Part shown: positions 35,008 through 45,985 of the stretch, in pieces | Position numbering within the stretch: position 1 is the first letter of the stretch | How the letters are laid out: every line of letters starts with the position of its first letter | Assembly (NCBI GenBank): GCA_030704615.1 | Contig: CM060732.1 | Location: 44,869,053-44,933,052, forward strand | Direction of reading: 5' to 3' | Length of the DNA: 64,000 bases | Source of the DNA: Takakia lepidozioides | Lineage: Eukaryota; Streptophyta; Takakiopsida; Takakiales; Takakiaceae | The notes under the pieces: model-generated | The model's input: the letters and a program-made list of their open reading frames with translations, nothing else | Told to the model about the DNA's origin: nothing | Database searches by the model: none | Program-made: the position numbers and the translations under genes

Positions 35008-36880
35008 GTTAAGACTCGAACTCGGTGTTTCTCCACTGCCTAACAACAGATGAGCTCACTTCTCTATAGGCATAGCAACACTGCTGGACGAGGATAAGTA
35101 CGAGTACCTAGCTGACCTTTGCAGAATTAACGTGCAGGCATAATTTAATGTGAGGAGTTTGCATGTATATGTCAATCTTCCAGTCCATGCTTAAAACTGC
35201 GACAAACTCTGACCTGAATTCAATGAATTTGCCCCTCTCGATCGAACTATAATCTGGCTCCGTGTTTTCTTAACCGTCCAGGCTCTTTCTAAATTGTGTG
35301 AAATTAACTGAACATATACATGTACGCACCAGTTTGTACACTTTCAAAATTTTTGTGGCTGTCAGGACTACATCTACATTCAGCACAGCTCAATTTTGCT
35401 ACATGGCTGTTTACAGTTAAGTAATAAATCATCGATGTTCGGAAGCTTCAGATAGTGTACGTGTACTTCAATATTGAAATGCGTGATTTTCGTTAATCAA
35501 TGTACTACAGGTACAATATGCATCAATTTCGTGCAGCCGGGGTCAGAGAAGCATCTACTGTAAACTCTGAAGGATTACCTTTAAATTTCCAATAACCGGT
35601 ACGGACGCGGGGGCAGTAAACACCATCTCGAACAGCACGTGCAAGGATATCCTTGAGCTCTAGATGTCTGCGTCTCCCTCTCGAATTTTCTCGGTCCGGG
35701 ACTTCAAGCCTCCCGAATGTGCCTTTGTAGCTCCGAAAATTCTTTCCTCTGACTTGTCAGATGCCAACCTCTGTCTCAGGCGCTTGCTCCTCCTCTCCGC
35801 TGATATCACCTTTAGTCTTACTCAGGACTGGTCGAGCGACCTTTCTCTCCAGACTGTCACTCTTAATGCTCACAGTCTTCACTCACTCTTCTTAGAACCA
35901 AGCGCCTGCAATAGCTTTGTTGCCTGACTCTCTTTAGCTCCCAATTGTGCACATCCAGCCAGGTATCTGCTTCCGCCCCTCAATCACTCGTCCTCCGGCA
36001 ATCACAATGACTCTTCCTTGCTCTTCTCTCAATCAAGTACGTCTAGACATATGTCAATGGCATGCATGTGAGGCACATTAGGTCAATAACGCGACTAAGA
36101 GCAGGGGGGTTTCGGGCTGTGAGCAAGAAGCGTGGACTAGTAGATGCAGTATGCGGGTATCAAAGAAAACGGGATCCCACACAAGCGGGGTCAAATGCAA
36201 AGCCATCGCTGCTTTCCAGCAGTCGAGGCAACGACCACGACCGCCGCCGTCGTTAGTGGGATTATTAGTGACTAGTAATGTGCAACCGGTGAGTAGTTAC
36301 TGTCAACAAGGGTGGGTTAGTAAGCACCAAGGGCGGGTTAGTGAGAATGGACACACTATAGCATGCGCATGGGCGGCAGCGGGTATCTTGACGTCTGTGC
36401 TCTGACCTGGTCAGGAGTGACAGGCCTCTTTCCGGATGGCTCTTTACCGGCCGGATAAATGTCCGCTATGCTGTAGGGGTTAACGTTGGCCGGGCAGATG
36501 GGCGGGCAATCATTGTCAAAATATACCTTAGCTAAAGTAGATCTTGTACAAGGTACCCCTACATGTATATATATGACGCCAGCTGGAGCTAGCGTAAATA
36601 AGAGCCTCCTCCCCCTCTTCCCTTTGCAGGTACTGGCCCCTTTTATACCATAGTGGCCAGCTGGCCACTTTCAATCTTTCTTTTGTTGAGGATTAAGGCT
36701 CTAAAAATTAGTGACCTAATCAATCTATGAATAAAGACATTTGTTGTTTGTTTTGTTTTGTTTTGTAGCGTTGAGATGTCCCGAACCGCGAGGCCCCGGG
36801 GCTGGTGCTTGGTACCGTTGGAAAGCCCTCGACGAGGAGGGGTGCATGGGCTTGGTCTCATGATTTTTGGACCTGCGGTG
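35008..36880. other. Upstream region of the NPF gene, no gene seen
   Basis: It should hold the promoter and 5' untranslated region of the minus-strand NPF gene. No convincing TATA box or exon could be fixed. Open frames at 35664-35927 and 36151-36405 (plus) have no recognised domain. Confidence 0.4.
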
Positions 36881-36889
36881 TGGGAAATA

Positions 36890-37070
36890 CGGAATTCCAA
36901 GTACTTTTGGTAGTTGGAAATTCACAAAAAAATAGCAAAAATGGCAAAGTGGGCATTCCTGGGACAATGGTTGGAGCTTCGACAGGAGAGATATCAAGGG
37001 AAAGGTCTCCGGTTCAAATCTGGTCATAGGTTCTGTGGAAAAAAATGATTAAATATGGCTTGCTTCATAT
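36890..37070 (+). repeat. tRNA-like repeat, copy 1
   Basis: The repeat runs from GGAAATTCACAAAAAA through GGGCATTCCTGGGACAATGG and GACAGGAGAGATATCAAGGG to the B-box-like GGTTCAAATCTGG, then TCTGTGGAAAAAAATGATTA. A second copy lies 465 bases downstream. The B box and A-rich tail suggest a SINE. Confidence 0.6.
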
Positions 37071-37354
37071 ATTGATGCACTTGGACTTAGATGACATTGG
37101 ACACTTGGGCCAACGGCACAGGCTACCCTAGACTCTAGGGCGATATATCAATATATATTACTACTCAATAAATTCATGGAAAAAGAAAGTGGGGCCTTGA
37201 TATGGGAGACGTACTTGGATACGTAGGAGATTCCATTTGGGCTTAGATAACACTGGACACATAGGAGATGCACTTTGATACATAGGGGATTCAAGCACTT
37301 AGACTTAGATGACATTGGACACTGGGCCAACAACACAGGCCGCCCTAGTACTTG

Positions 37355-37500
37355 GGGTCACTGGAAATTCACAAAAAATTGCAAAGTGGGCATTCCTGGA
37401 CAATGGTTCGACAGGAGAGATATCAAGGGAAAGGTCTCCGGTTCAAATCGGGTCGTAAGCTCTGTGGAAAAAAAAAATGATTAGATATGGCTCCAGAAAT
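37355..37500 (+). repeat. tRNA-like repeat, copy 2
   Basis: It is highly similar to 36890-37070 but lacks the GTTGGAGCTT part after CAATGG. Sequence between the copies (GACTTAGATGACATTGGACAC, CAGGC(T/C)(A/G)CCCTAG) is also partly duplicated, so a local direct duplication is as likely as two SINE insertions. Confidence 0.6.
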
Positions 37501-38054
37501 TAGAAACGGCCCGAATTATTGGGACCTAGAAAAGAAAACCCTTTATTCAGGCTAAGAAGAAGGGTGCCCAAAAGCAGAGACCCTTTAGGCAGACACCCCA
37601 TGTATGGGGAGATTTGGCAGTGGATGGTATTCCTAGTGGGACCCACAAAAGGAAAATCTGCAGCACCCCTAACCAAGCTTCCAGAAGTCTCCCTTGGCAC
37701 GGCCGACACCGCCACCGCCATGACCATCTATTTTGCACGCATGTGGAGACTGACATTCTGCCCGCTCCATGGGGATTCTAAAAGCCATTGCAAGGAAGAC
37801 GGGACATGTTGAGGACGAGGGAAAAGCTGAACAAAATGCTCCAAAGAAAAGACGTCTCAAACCAACATAGGAAACCAAAGCAGGAAGCTAAAGCGAAATT
37901 TTTGCAAGCCAGTGTCACGATTGGTGTTGGAGCAAAATTATGGAATAGGTACCACAAGAAATTATATGTTAGGTCAAATAAGTATCTAGAATACTAGATT
38001 AGAATTAGTAAAAACAAAAAAAAACAAAATATAGACAATAATTTTGCCACTTAA
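37501..38054. other. Unassigned stretch before the Harbinger end
   Basis: Open frames of 60-97 codons occur on both strands, none with a recognised domain. A basic plus-strand frame at 37788-37997 (QHRKPKQEAKAKFLQ) is the most protein-like but is unidentified. Confidence 0.35.
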
Positions 38055-38057
38055 TTA

Positions 38058-38300
38058 GGCCCCGGCCGCACCGGGCTGCTATCGTAAAACAGTTGCTAAC
38101 GGGTTAGCAGGCCCGTTTTCCTAACAGCTGCTCCAACTAAAATTATCTCTGCCGCACAAAAGTTATCGTAACAAAAGTTAGCGCGACGTTTTAGTTTGAA
38201 AGCATCGTTCGCTGCCCGTGCCCGTTTACCCTCGCCACGTTTGCTCGTCGTTTCTCCTATCAGCATGCTTTCAGTTGCGGTGCGCTATTGTTCAGTGGCC
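38058..38300 (+). mobile_element. PIF/Harbinger element, left terminal region 1
   Basis: GGCCCCGGCCGCACCGGGCT directly follows TTA at 38055-38057; PIF/Harbinger elements duplicate a TTA or TAA target. The same terminal sequence recurs in the same orientation at 45604 after TAA. Both share a later word GCTGCCCGTGCC. No inverted partner (GGTGCGGCCGGGGCC) was found in the window, so right ends are missing or diverged. Confidence 0.6.
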
Positions 38301-38389
38301 TGACAAGTGAGTACCATTTCTAACATGGTTTCTTGCGCACTGTGAATGAGTAAATCTGACAAAGAACTAATCCAACATTTGTGTTGCAG

Positions 38390-39499
38390 GCATATGGGAA
38401 AAATCCAGGATGCAGACTACAAAAGCTTGGTGGAATTGGCCACAAAACATCTGACTCTCAATGATTGTCCAGCGCAAGAAACAGTCTAGTTGCAGGTCGA
38501 CCCTAATAGCCTTTGCTTGGGAACTTGAAATTTCTTCCCTTCTGCACATGAGTACCTCTCTTTGGCCAGTGAGTGTTAGCAGCTTCTAAGTTTACACTAT
38601 TTCTCATGTTTAAATGGAGGACAACAGATCCATATATCATACCAATCTGACCTGAGGTATATGTCTCATAAACAATCGCAATCTAAAGTGGCACATGCAC
38701 CATGTGGGCTTCACAACAGCCATGTACTTGAAGATGCCTGGGCTTCACTTCTATCTTCTTGCTTGCAGGTTACTGCCCAGGCTGCATTCCACTTTGCAAT
38801 CAAAGAGATGGAAGATGATTCGGACAATAAGAGACAGACTTTGGATAAGCTCATGCAGATAATCATGGACACCAAGGTGTCTCCGACCACCTACTCACTT
38901 GCAATTGTCTCTATTCCCCACCCCGTCCCCTACCTCCCTTTTGCATTTAATCCTTCACATGTCCTGCTTCATCCAAAGTCCTCCCACCCCTTTCTCTGCT
39001 TTCAGCGGACGTTATGAAGCACCATTTCATTTCATTTCATTTCCTTTCATTTCTGTTCCTTTTCAGAGGCCCAGGCAATGGCTGAAATTACTGCACTACA
39101 TGTGTGCTTAGTTTAACAGAAAGTCTCGATTAGCCATAAGAATTGCCCCACATCAAGTAGATTTTAGTGACCACAAGCCTCACTGACCTGTCCAACAACA
39201 GATCAAAGGTCGCTGCAATGTACCAAATAAGACACAGTGCCACTTCAGGTGGTGGACATCCGAAAGTACTATGAAACAGTTGAAGTCATGCGCTACATGA
39301 TGGAGTATAATCAACAACTGGATCATTTCACTATCACAGATGAGGCTGAGGAAATTAATGAAGCTGAGCTCTCCATAGCTCTTGAGAGTGTGTTTCCAAG
39401 AAAAGGATTTTTGCATTGGATGGACATGCCCAATGAAGAAAAGGTGCTACAAATACAAGAATTGGCTGATGTTGTCCTGGGTGTCCACATTTTTAACAA
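38390..39499 (+). pseudogene. CFAP206-like cilium protein, exon fragment
   Basis: Three exons with splice consensus are readable. Exon a, 38390-38495, encodes IQDADYKSLVELATKHLTLN and ends at a Q|V junction. Exon b is 38769-38876, with AIKEMEDDSDNKRQTLDKLM. Exon c, 39249-39499, contains ALESVFPRKGFLHWMDMPNE followed by KVLQIQELADVVLGVHIFN. The order and the last two blocks resemble CFAP206, a radial-spoke-associated axonemal protein of motile cilia that is kept in plants with swimming sperm. An in-frame TAG at 38487-38489 sits where a Lys would be expected. No later exons of the protein were found before the Harbinger transposase. I read it as a truncated, inactive copy. Presence of the family is the best lineage clue in the window. 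Confidence 0.62.
38985..39062 (+). repeat. LINE 3' tail remnant with (ATTTC)n
   Basis: TTTCAGCGGACGTTATGAAG and CACCATTTCATTTCATTTC match the 3' end of the minus-strand LINE at 51482-51840 (reverse complement). It lies in the intron between exons b and c of the CFAP206-like fragment. Very short 5'-truncated insertions of this type are usual for RTE-like LINEs with microsatellite tails, or for SINEs that share a LINE tail. Confidence 0.65.
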
Positions 39500-39711
39500 G
39501 TAAGAGCTTACCTCAGTCAAAGCAATGAACACAAATTGATTTTGTCGTTCTATATCTCTATGCTCTACCTCCAGAGTTCAGATCTGAATAAAGAGATGAG
39601 AATGCATACATGGAGGGTCACAGAGTGAGGGTCCTCGGCAACTGATTTGTCAAACCATGTGCCCTCATTTGTAATAACAAATGTCAATGAAGAGAAAAAT
39701 GACATCATAAA

Positions 39712-39812
39712 CATCCAACAGATGGCCCAGTGGTAAGGGTGCAAATCTGCTTGGTTATGGCCATCGGAAGGTGTCCACCTTCCAATTGAGAGGAAGTAGC
39801 CCTTTACCAGGT
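39712..39812 (+). repeat. tRNA-derived SINE, family B
   Basis: The A-box-like GATGGCCCAGTGGTAAGGGT is followed by GGAAGGTGTCCACCTTCCAA and AGGAAGTAGCCCTTTACCAG. Fragments related to this body occur in reverse at about 17855, 19183 and 61700. The B box is degenerate in this copy. Confidence 0.5.
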
Positions 39813-40919
39813 GAATAATCTACACTTGCTTTGGCACAAGGCCATCTGTTTTGGCATCTTGTGCCAGGCCAAGCTTGCGTTATCACTACTTGGAGACTCA
39901 AATGACCACTTCCCCCCTAGCCCTGTGGAGGGAGTAGAACTTGTCCCTCTTTCTGCTCTTCATTTCTAATAATGCTGTAACTAGAACCACGATAGTTTGT
40001 CTGTGATGGTGGGCAGATATATGGGGAAAGGGGGATCCACTCTACAGCTTCTCTTTGAGCCATATGAGATGGAGTACGCCATAGCCGAAGGTCGTGGGTC
40101 ATTTTGAAATGAAGGATGCTCAGTCTCTCTTTGAAAGATGAAGGTGTTGTCGTTGCTCAGTCTCTTTGAAAGTTTTGTGGGGTGCGCAGCCAGCAGGCCG
40201 CCAAGAAAGAACACTGGTGAGCTACGAGACCCTGCAATAGTACAGACAGTGCATCTGTGGAACTGTCAAAGCAACTGCTGGTTGTAGCAGATGAATGTGC
40301 GGTAACGCCTCATATGTTTTAGTTGTGACCCAGCTCTTTAGTCACAACATTGCAATATACAAGCTAATGCCACCAATGGTTTGCAGGATCTGTATATGTT
40401 GGCATAGTAGCTAGGGACATTTACAGATCAAACCTAGAAAACTCCCCAGACCCCTGATGGCTTGTGCTTGACAGCAGTTCATGTATAATGTGGAGATTTT
40501 CTTCTAAGTAAATACAACCAAGTGTCATACACCAGTAATTGCTCGCTGTGGTGCTCTGTTGCAGGGGCTGAGTGGGCAAGCATTATGCAAGACACACATT
40601 TGAGCTGCGGGGATGTTGCCATCTTTCCACATTTGTGAAGACTTTGCATACTCACCGCAATTCCAAAGTCAGCGTGAATCTAGCAGAGGCATGGTCGAAA
40701 GAAGACCCATTTCTTTTTGCCAGTAACAATCGCATTAGCAGAGGAATTGGGGAGTTTATCTACCAGAAACAATTCTACAGGAGTAAATTTTGTATCTCTC
40801 CTGCTAGATAACAAGTCAACAGTGCTGCTGGGTCTGTAGCCACACTTCGGACTTGGAGCCCATATTGTTGGGTGAGTCACAACTCCTTTCCCTCCCCCAC
40901 CATTGCTCATAGGATGGAA

Positions 40920-42203
40920 CCGGTGATGGACAAGAATGTGCTCCTGGTATTGGCAGAAATTCTGGTCCTCATGCAATACATACTGGATCAATTTCCAGAG
41001 TTGTTTGGATTAGGACATTGCCCACCAATTTTGCATATGGAAGCATCGCTTTTACAAGTCCAAATTATGGAGGAGGACGAAGATGATACCCTTGAGGAAT
41101 GCATCCAACAATTTCGTTCGAACCTCAACACGCTCTTCATGATAAAGTATCTCAAGCCTAGAGGTTCTATTCCGTCTGGGATGTGGTTGAAGCACAGGTC
41201 TAGAGCATGGTTTCAAGATTTTCTCTTGGAGTATGATGATGAACGATCGCTCACATTCAATTGGCTTTGCAATGTCCTTGCTCCTTGGATTCTATGCAGG
41301 ACACTAACTATCGCAAGGCTCTATCTATTCCCATGCGGGTTGGGGCTGTATTGTACAAATTGATATGGGCAGCAACTACCGCAGAAATTACAGAGGCATT
41401 CGGGATTTGTGCGTCTTCATTGTATGACCTTTTGCGTTAAGTTGTACCCGCCATTGTGTCTGCATTAGGGCACCACCTTTAATGGCAAGCTGGCGACACC
41501 CTAAGAAAATCCATGCTTGAAAATGAAAGGAGGTCTGGAATTCCGAACGTGGTTGGTGTGATTGACTGTACACAAATTAGGATTCCAGCCCCTGCAAACA
41601 ACATCAAACATGACTACCGAAACAGAATGGGATACTATTCTATGGTGTTGCAAGGGGTTGTAGATCCGGATGCTAAATTCATAGATATCTACGTTGGGGA
41701 GCCAGGAAGTATGAATGACTCAGTATGAATGACTCTAGAGTGTTGCGCAATCCCTCCTCTTCTATCCAGCGTCTCAGGGGAGGATACTGCGGGGAGAAAG
41801 CGTCATTTTGGACAATGGGCATACGATCCCTCCTATTCTTCTTGGTGATGCTGTATATCCTTGCCTTCCTTGGCTAATCCCTAGTTACAAAAGAGCTGCT
41901 AATGCTCCGGCTCTCTCTAGAGCCAAAACTGTGTTCAACCATCAATTGTCAAAGGCGAGGATTTATAGTGAAATTGCATTTGGGCGGCTCAAATGTACTT
42001 TCAAAGAAGTGGGCTGGAGAAGCGGCCTTCACATTGAGTTCCTGCCACAGGCTGTTCATGCATGTTGTATTCTTTACAACATTCTGATGGACTTTGACGA
42101 TGTGTTCAACGAGATGGATGCACTTGGAGCAATTAGGGAACGGGATCATTTGGCCCAAGATCGAGAACCAGCTGCCGATCGGGTCCAAAATGTGGCCCGC
42201 TGA
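40920..42203 (+). pseudogene. PIF/Harbinger transposase (DDE_Tnp_4), broken
   Basis: The reading starts with an N-terminal helical part (EDEDDTLEECIQQFRSNL) and continues through SLTFNWLCNVLAPWI, then SIPMRVGAVLYKLIWAATTA. The DDE core follows: IPNVVGVIDCTQIRIPAPAN carries the first Asp, YVGEPGSMNDS the second, and ARIYSEIAFGRLKCTFKEVG the catalytic Glu region. It ends with HACCILYNILMDFDDVFNEM, typical of the family. At least three stops or frame shifts are present (for example TAA near 41438, and near 41726-41790, where GTATGAATGACTC is duplicated). The enzyme would excise and integrate the element together with a Myb/SANT-like partner; such a partner is encoded at 45986-46501. Not functional as read. 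Confidence 0.82.
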
Positions 42204-42354
42204 GCTACGGGATATTTTATGTAGCCATATTTTGCACGCATAGTGAGGTCAATGTTAAGCTGCTAAACTATCTTCGTTCCATCAGGTCTTGTTGACATTG
42301 TTTCTTATAGCAAGTAAAGCAGAATTCACAACTTCTGTACTTTTTCTTTCACAG

Positions 42355-42545
42355 GGCTAAAGACCCTGCCATTTGCAATTGGAGTGGCCATCTATGCGTT
42401 TGAAGGCATCAGTCTTGTTCTTCCTCTTGAAACATGCATGGGGAATAGATCCAAAGTTTGGGATTGTCTTGGGGGCTGCATGACTTGTATCCTGCTCTTG
42501 TACCTGGCATTTGCAGTCCTTGGATACTTCGCATTTGGGTGAAAC
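42355..42545 (+). pseudogene. AVT-like amino-acid transporter, exon fragment
   Basis: After an acceptor (TTTTTCTTTCACAG) the frame reads LKTLPFAIGVAIYAFEGISL, then VLPLE and YLAFAVLGYFAFG. These are two neighbouring transmembrane segments typical of AVT3/PAT-type transporters of the amino acid/auxin permease superfamily, which export amino acids from the vacuole. The frame stops at TGA 42540-42542; one extra G just before it turns the usual AFGE into AFG-stop. No flanking exons of this gene are seen, so this is a single stranded exon, not a gene. Confidence 0.68.
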
Positions 42546-42924
42546 AGCAATCCGAATAGTAACAAGAGATTCTGGTTGTAAGATCTTGGCTTTTCTAAGG
42601 TCTGTCTCACAATCCATTTGTATCCAGTCAATGGAAAGGACCTGAGCACGGTGCTTCCTTGCTCTTCTCCCTCTCAACGGAAGGTCACACATATTCAGCA
42701 AGTCACTATCAATCTTCTGGCAGACATCCTTTGGTCTTGCTTGTAAATCGAGACTCGCCAGATGTTGCTCATTTTTACCTTTGCAATGTGCCTTGTAATA
42801 TGTAAAGAAAGAGAATCATTAGCAGGTAAACCAGTGGTTGGGCGCTCTCATCACTGAATAATTGTGTTTGCTGTAGCCTTTGCCATAGACCTTTAGTGAA
42901 AGCAGAGAAGGAGACTGACACAGC

Positions 42925-42944
42925 TTTTAGGGTTTAGGGTTTAG
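42925..42944 (+). repeat. Short telomere-like repeat
   Basis: TTTTAGGGTTTAGGGTTTAG is almost three units of the plant telomere repeat TTTAGGG. The run is short and could be a telo-box-like promoter motif or chance. Confidence 0.5.
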
Positions 42945-42959
42945 ATTGACAATGACTAA

Positions 42960-43850
42960 TTGAGAGACATGGAATTAAAGACTAGAAGGGAGGGGTCTGG
43001 AAGAGATGGGTTTCAGTCTGGAAAGGAGGGGTCTCGAAGAGATACATATCAGTCTGGAAGAGAGGGGTATCAGTATGGATCAGGAAATGGGTATCCGTCT
43101 ACTCGTAAGTACCTCTGCTCTGCCTTTTCTTCCATTGTATATCCTAGCATTGGTACCTTGCATGTTGTTTGTTGACTTGCAGGCCTTACTTAATTGCTGA
43201 ATTTTGAGTGACCTCTATTGAGATTTTATTTGTCTGATTGCAATAGCAATGTGGTCTCCATTGTGACATGGTGTAGAGGGAAGCCCTTGCTGGAAATTCT
43301 GCAAGCTGAATAGTTGTTCCAAGTGTCCAGAACCTTTGCAGGGCCATCTTGTGCCTTAGAGACCTCACCTTGACGACACCAAATCATTGTTTCCTTTTGT
43401 CCGAGGAACTGGTACTCTGCATATTGTTTTTTGCTCTTGAGCAAACTGTTGAGGTGTGAATTTTGGTTACAGGTGATGTTCTGTTATGGAGCCTATGATG
43501 GCTCAATACCCTAGCAATATTGTTCTGAGTTCACTTGTTTTTGTACACTCTTATCTGAATTGCATAATGTAGGTCAAATAAATGTGTTTGTACGATCATC
43601 TACACTATTTAATTTTAAATAAAGATTCTAATCTGACCCATGCATTGATGTAAATCCTACCTTGCGCCGCGCATTTGATGGGGTGCAAAGGTTAATCTTG
43701 TTCATTTCTGGTTGAGTCTATGTATTAATTGGTCTGGCTGGCTGGTTACAGAACAAAAAGGAGAGGAAGAAGGTCTGAGAGGTGGGGATTCTGAAGAAGG
43801 ACCTGCATGCCATCAAGGAGCAAATCAGAAAACTTGAAATGATGAGTGTG
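42960..43850 (+). other. Two unassigned exon-like pieces
   Basis: At 42967-43106 a frame with a repetitive REGSGRDGFQSGKEGSRRDT pattern ends at a donor-like TACTCGTAAGTACC. At about 43754-43846, after an acceptor-like GGCTGGTTACAG, a frame reads LKKDLHAIKEQIRKLEMM, a probable coiled coil, after an in-frame TGA. Neither is recognised. They share orientation and spacing style with the host-gene fragments around them, so they may be further fragments of one or two unidentified genes. Confidence 0.35.
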
Positions 43851-44452
43851 TGCTTTTTTCTTCCCATTTAGCACTATTTTCCTTTGTTTCATGTATCATG
43901 TCAGAGTAAGTGCAAAAAGGAAACTACTGTGGCCAGGGAGACCTGGAAGAGAGAGGAAGATAGTAATCCTCTCCAACCCTTCCCTCTTAATGCTGGCTTG
44001 TTTTTGAGGGCATAGTCCCTGCAAGCTACTAACCCTCCCAGTGCTGTTATGTGTTGAAACCCACCAGGTATGCAGCTATGTGTGGGGTCTTACAAGCAGA
44101 TGACAATCAGCTGTTGTTGGATTTAAGGGAGGCATTTACATCAAAACAACAAAGCCTGGTGTTGTAATTGGCACTGCTACTGTAGCCCCCTTTCTTAACC
44201 AAGATTTGTCACCGGTGGTGTAGAGGGAAGGGTAACACATGTGGGAGATGGGGAAGTAATGAAGAGAACTAGGTGGTGTTTACATTTACAATGTCACAGT
44301 TGACTTATCCTGATGTGCATAGAAAGGCAGATGTTTACATGCAAGGAGTTTTAAAAATTGGTTGGAAGTTAACCTTTTCTGTTGGCAGATGGTGGAAATG
44401 GTTGAGTTTATGACATTGGCCATTTGAGCCATTTGATCAACTCTACCCCTGC

Positions 44453-44590
44453 TGTACACGTGGGTGTAGCAAGCCTGATGCGAAGGAGGAGTTCGACAAT
44501 ATGGCTAAATGAGATGTGGTATTTTGGAGTGCCATGATTGCAAGGTATGTGCAGCATGGGTATAGGAGTAAGGCTTTGGAAACCTAAGAA
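44453..44590 (+). pseudogene. PPR protein fragment
   Basis: The frame reads CSKPDAKEEFDNMAK, an in-frame TGA at 44510-44512, then DVVFWSAMIARYVQHGYRSK and ALE. This is the standard core of a PLS-class pentatricopeptide repeat (general form A...F..M..RDVV.W..MI..Y...G...EAL). PPR proteins bind organellar RNA for editing or processing. The fragment covers barely one and a half repeats and carries a stop, so it is a relic. Confidence 0.72.
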
Positions 44591-44980
44591 TGAAGTCTGA
44601 AGTGCTCCCACTACTATTCTGGAAGGCAATGAAGGAGAAGAAGCTGGCTATGATAGGTTGTTGTTAACTGGGAGCACGAAGGCCTAGAGAGATAGAGGAA
44701 GAAGAAAGAATGAGAGGCTGTGAAAGTCAAAAATTCGGGAAAAACGAAACAGTTGGACAAGGGTATAAGTTGGCAACAAGAGTGGTTTCTAAGTCGAGAC
44801 TGGATTAAGATGAGTGAATGACGACATTTGAGTGGTCACAGACAGCAAAGTGGGAGCTGGTGGACACGAGCAGCCTGAATGGCACTCTGCTCAACAAGCG
44901 ACCAGTAGCTGCAGTCCCCATGGCTAATGTATCCGGGAGGCAAGAAGATATAACAGGTGTTTTGTAATGGCAGGAAATAT

Positions 44981-45465
44981 ATGGCAGCAGATGGTAGAGA
45001 CAGGCAGCGTGTAGCAACATTCTGGGGAGTAGGGGCTGGCCTGCTTCTGGCAGTGGTTGCGTTCGCTGCCAGAGCGTGGCAACGCCAGTCAAGACCTGCC
45101 AAAGTGCCGGTCACTCTTCTGTCAGGATTTTTGGGTGCAGGCAAGGTAGGACTTAGAATTGAATGGGACAAATTAGGCTGTGAAGATTGGCATTCTTATA
45201 TATACCACATGCATGTCAGTCTCCACCCTATTCACTTTCTTGTAAAATGAGACGCCCCACACAAGCCCAATAGCAAGTGTACAATTGTGTACTTATTGAA
45301 CTGTGTGCATGCTCTTAAAAAAATGTATGTGCAGACTAATGAAAGGGTGGTGTGGGAAGTGGAGGATACAAACAACACTTTTGGCACAGCTGCTGAAAAA
45401 TGCCACTGGTCTCCTCCTTGGAATTCGTGTAAATGATCTCGCCGAGGTTAAACTTTGATGTCCCA
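44981..45465 (+). pseudogene. CobW/COG0523 GTPase, 5' exon fragment
   Basis: The first exon, from ATG 44981 to 45145, encodes 55 codons: a short basic start, a hydrophobic helix (GVGAGLLLAVVAFAARAW), then VPVTLLSGFLGAGK, the Walker A loop of the CobW family of metal-chaperone GTPases. It ends exactly at AAG|GTAGGA. The continuation TTLLAQLLKNATGLLLG and RVNDLAEV is found at 45372-45448, but the base pair before it is AA instead of the acceptor AG. One extra A at about 45450 shifts the EVN-type motif out of frame. No later exons follow. Family members load zinc or other metals into client enzymes. This copy is a non-functional 5' fragment. Confidence 0.78.
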
Positions 45466-45603
45466 CTCTTACTTGTTTCCTATTGTGAAAGGGCAACCTG
45501 AAAGAGATTCACATAGCATGTCACATACCAGAATCCTGCTGTTATTAAAAAAAGTAATACCGGCCCAACACTCGTCTTTACAAACCCACCTTTAAGGAAA
45601 TAA

Positions 45604-45985
45604 GGCCCCGGCCGTACCAGCCTGCTATCGCCTGCTACGCGGGGCCTAACTACTGCTACATAAAAAATCGCGGCCGCATTGAACTGCTTAAAATATTTTA
45701 GCGATAACTATTGTTATCTATCCTAAGACTTTCCTTCCTAGTTTAGAGGGAATTTAGCACTACCCCCCCTCCAGTGCTAAATCTAAACAGCACGTCGTTT
45801 TTGGGCAGCTGCCCGTGCCATTCTTCGCCATACGCCATTCACATTCGCCATTTGCTTCTCCTTCGCTCTTCCCTTCTCTTCGCGTTCCTCTTGCTCAGGT
45901 TCCTCGCAGACATAGAAACAGCCCACGCTTATCAACTCTGTCGATTCTGCTGTTTCTTGCTGTAGTTCCTCTCCTGCATTGCATC
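45604..45985 (+). mobile_element. PIF/Harbinger left terminal region 2 and leader
   Basis: GGCCCCGGCCGTACCAGCCT follows TAA at 45601-45603 and matches the terminal sequence at 38058. GCTGCCCGTGCC recurs near 45810. The Myb/SANT-like frame begins at 45986, so this should be the promoter and leader of that gene. Confidence 0.6.

Noticed and set aside
40572-40990. Further exon of the CFAP206-like or another host gene
   Set aside because: An acceptor-like GTTGCAG precedes it, but no frame on either strand gives a recognisable protein.
42925-42944. Interstitial telomere or chromosome fusion site
   Set aside because: Under three TTTAGGG units is too short. Chance or a promoter telo-box is more likely.
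38058-45603. A complete Harbinger element between the two GGCCCCGG ends
   Set aside because: The two terminal sequences are in the same orientation, not inverted, so they cannot be the two ends of one element.
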